From assembly GCA_017534025.1 (NCBI GenBank), contig JAFWDF010000071.1, positions 1 to 6,670 on the forward strand: 6,670 bases of DNA, in the 5' to 3' direction. The notes under the pieces were generated by a model. It was not told the DNA's origin. It saw nothing but the letters and a program-made list of their open reading frames with translations, and ran no database searches. Below are positions 5,659-6,670 of this stretch, piece by piece. This DNA comes from Bacillota bacterium (GTDB lineage Bacteria > Bacillota > Clostridia > Peptostreptococcales > Anaerovoracaceae). Numbering within the stretch: position 1 is the stretch's first letter; each line of letters opens with the position of its first letter. A program made the position numbers and the translations under genes.

Positions 5659-6496
5659 GACGGGCATCCTCTTTCTCCACTGGTTCATGCTTTTCAGAGT
5701 CCTTCTTCAGAAACTGTCCGGTATGCATCTGATGGCGGATTTCCTTCATATATTCGGCTGCATGCGCATAATCCCCCCGGAATCCGCGTATACTCCGGAA
5801 ATGATATTTCTGCCGGTTTGAATCATGTATGTATCGCTCAGCCATCCGTGCAGACAGTTCCGACCGCTTTTCCTGTACCGCCGCTTTAATGGCTTCCGGC
5901 CGGTTTTGCAGAAACTCGTAGCCGGCCTCGGCTTTCGCATTGAATTCCGCCTGATATCCATCCAGCCGCCCGACCAGGTCCGTCAGCGCGGATATTGTAA
6001 GCGAGGTATCCATGCCAATGACAAATGCGATCAGCAGGGCAGCAAACGTATACAGTAAATCATTCTGATACAGTCGGATGGAGTCCAGCCATGGAAACAG
6101 GCCTTTTACGAGCGCCAGTCCCATCACGCCGAACAGCAGGGAGGCCGGCAGACAGATTCGTCCGTGCAGATTCAGCGGCATATGGCTGTAATCCCACCAG
6201 ACAGCGTGAAAACGCATTTCCAGCACATAGCTTGTAATATATTCCAGCACGGCACTGCCCGCCATGCACACCAGAAAGATTTCCCACCAGGGCAGCTCCG
6301 CCATATAGTCGGATCCTGCCAGATCATAAAGAATCATTGCGCTGACTGCTCCGAATCCGTAGATCGGACAGACCGGCCCGTATAAGAATCCTCTGTTCTG
6401 AAATCTGCCTTCATTAATAGAGCAGTACACACATTCATAAATCCAGCCGATAAAACTGAAAATCAGAAAATAGATCACGTACTTAACCAGTATCAT
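5642..6496 (-). CDS. CmpB-like membrane protein (putative ABC transporter permease family, PF06541-like)
   Basis: This 284 aa integral membrane protein belongs to the family labelled putative ABC transporter type IV/CmpB. The evidence is the run of family motifs: FSFIGWIYECVY (13-24), RGFLYGPVCPIYGFGA (35-50), LEYITSYVLE (84-93) and WWDYSHMPLNLHGRICL (100-116). Hydrophobic segments lie at about 4-20, 37-59, 72-92, 115-132 and 147-170. Residues 175-284 form a charged, mostly helical cytoplasmic tail ending in a Glu/Lys-rich segment. No ATPase gene is next to it, so the transporter label is only a family name and the function is unknown. The ATG at 6496 has GGGAGG (6506-6511) 9 nt upstream. Its 3' end overlaps the HD-domain gene, suggesting the two are made together. 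Confidence 0.88.
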   Translation of the reverse strand: MILVKYVIYFLIFSFIGWIYECVYCSINEGRFQNRGFLYGPVCPIYGFGAVSAMILYDLAGSDYMAELPWWEIFLVCMAGSAVLEYITSYVLEMRFHAVWWDYSHMPLNLHGRICLPASLLFGVMGLALVKGLFPWLDSIRLYQNDLLYTFAALLIAFVIGMDTSLTISALTDLVGRLDGYQAEFNAKAEAGYEFLQNRPEAIKAAVQEKRSELSARMAERYIHDSNRQKYHFRSIRGFRGDYAHAAEYMKEIRHQMHTGQFLKKDSEKHEPVEKEDARHENEQ

Positions 6497-6524
6497 GATG
6501 CAAAACCTCCCGTGCTTTTTTAGA

Positions 6525-6555
6525 ATTATAAGATTTACTTTTTTATATACCTCAA
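6525..6555 (-). promoter_or_regulatory. Probable promoter of the CmpB-like/HD gene pair
   Basis: The minus strand has a perfect TATAAT (6530-6525) with TTGAGG (6555-6550) 19 nt upstream, a spacer longer than ideal. Surrounding sequence is AT-rich. It would give a short leader of about 22 nt before the ATG at 6496. Confidence 0.45.
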
Positions 6556-6603
6556 TTAAATACTTTTAAACCGTTCAATTATGATGTATCGCAACGCACA
6601 AAA

Positions 6604-6632
6604 TTGACTTTTCCGCAACGTTGATTTACATT
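6604..6632 (+). promoter_or_regulatory. Possible divergent plus-strand promoter at the right edge
   Basis: The plus strand has TTGACT (6604-6609), a 17 nt spacer and TACATT (6627-6632). If used, transcription would run rightward toward a gene beyond 6670. CGCAACG occurs twice, at 6590-6596 and 6614-6620, on either side of the -35 box, and the second copy overlaps the 8 bp palindrome CAACGTTG (6616-6623). These could be regulator half-sites. No start codon with a ribosome binding site follows before the window ends. Confidence 0.35.
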
Positions 6633-6670
6633 ATTAAAGAGTAAGAACGGGCTTCTATTCTTTTCTCTTA

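Noticed and set aside
5161..5889. Plus-strand open frame opposite the HD-domain and CmpB-like genes
   Set aside because: It crosses the overlap of two recognised minus-strand genes, has no ribosome binding site and no domain.

Overview
All eight genes in this window are on the minus strand. GC-rich coding sequence with AT-rich gaps, strong GGAGG-type ribosome binding sites 8-9 nt before most starts, and the protein families present point to an anaerobic Firmicute of the class Clostridia, probably near Lachnospiraceae. That placement is inference from gene style, with no marker gene to confirm it. I see no RNA genes, insertion sequences, CRISPR or phage genes. The region looks like ordinary chromosome, and I did not find a convincing novel system.

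Reading in the direction of transcription (right to left): (1) 6658-6497 holds a probable promoter for the first gene pair and a possible divergent plus-strand promoter for a gene beyond the right edge. (2) 6496-5215 encodes a CmpB-like multi-pass membrane protein (putative ABC transporter permease family, PF06541-like) whose end overlaps an HD-domain phosphohydrolase gene. (3) 5154-2975 is a likely three-gene unit: an Mrp/NBP35 Fe-S carrier ATPase, an RsmJ-type 16S rRNA methyltransferase, and a single-domain EamA/DMT transporter, closed by a textbook intrinsic terminator at 2971-2998. (4) 2902-1 is a metal-chelate uptake operon in the order FecCD permease, FecE/BtuD-type ATPase, lipoprotein substrate-binding protein (cut by the left edge). 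It starts from a near-consensus sigma-A promoter whose -35 box lies inside a perfect 7-5-7 palindrome.

The uptake operon would import an iron-siderophore, haem, cobalamin or a similar chelate. The substrate cannot be read from the sequence. The palindrome over its promoter is the most interesting regulatory signal, because it looks like the site of a repressor. The mrp-rsmJ-EamA unit combines Fe-S assembly, ribosome maturation and a small transporter with no obvious shared pathway. The CmpB-like/HD pair is translationally coupled and functionally uncharacterised. Several starts are placed at an internal ATG or GTG rather than the longest reading frame, because the ribosome binding site fits the internal start.
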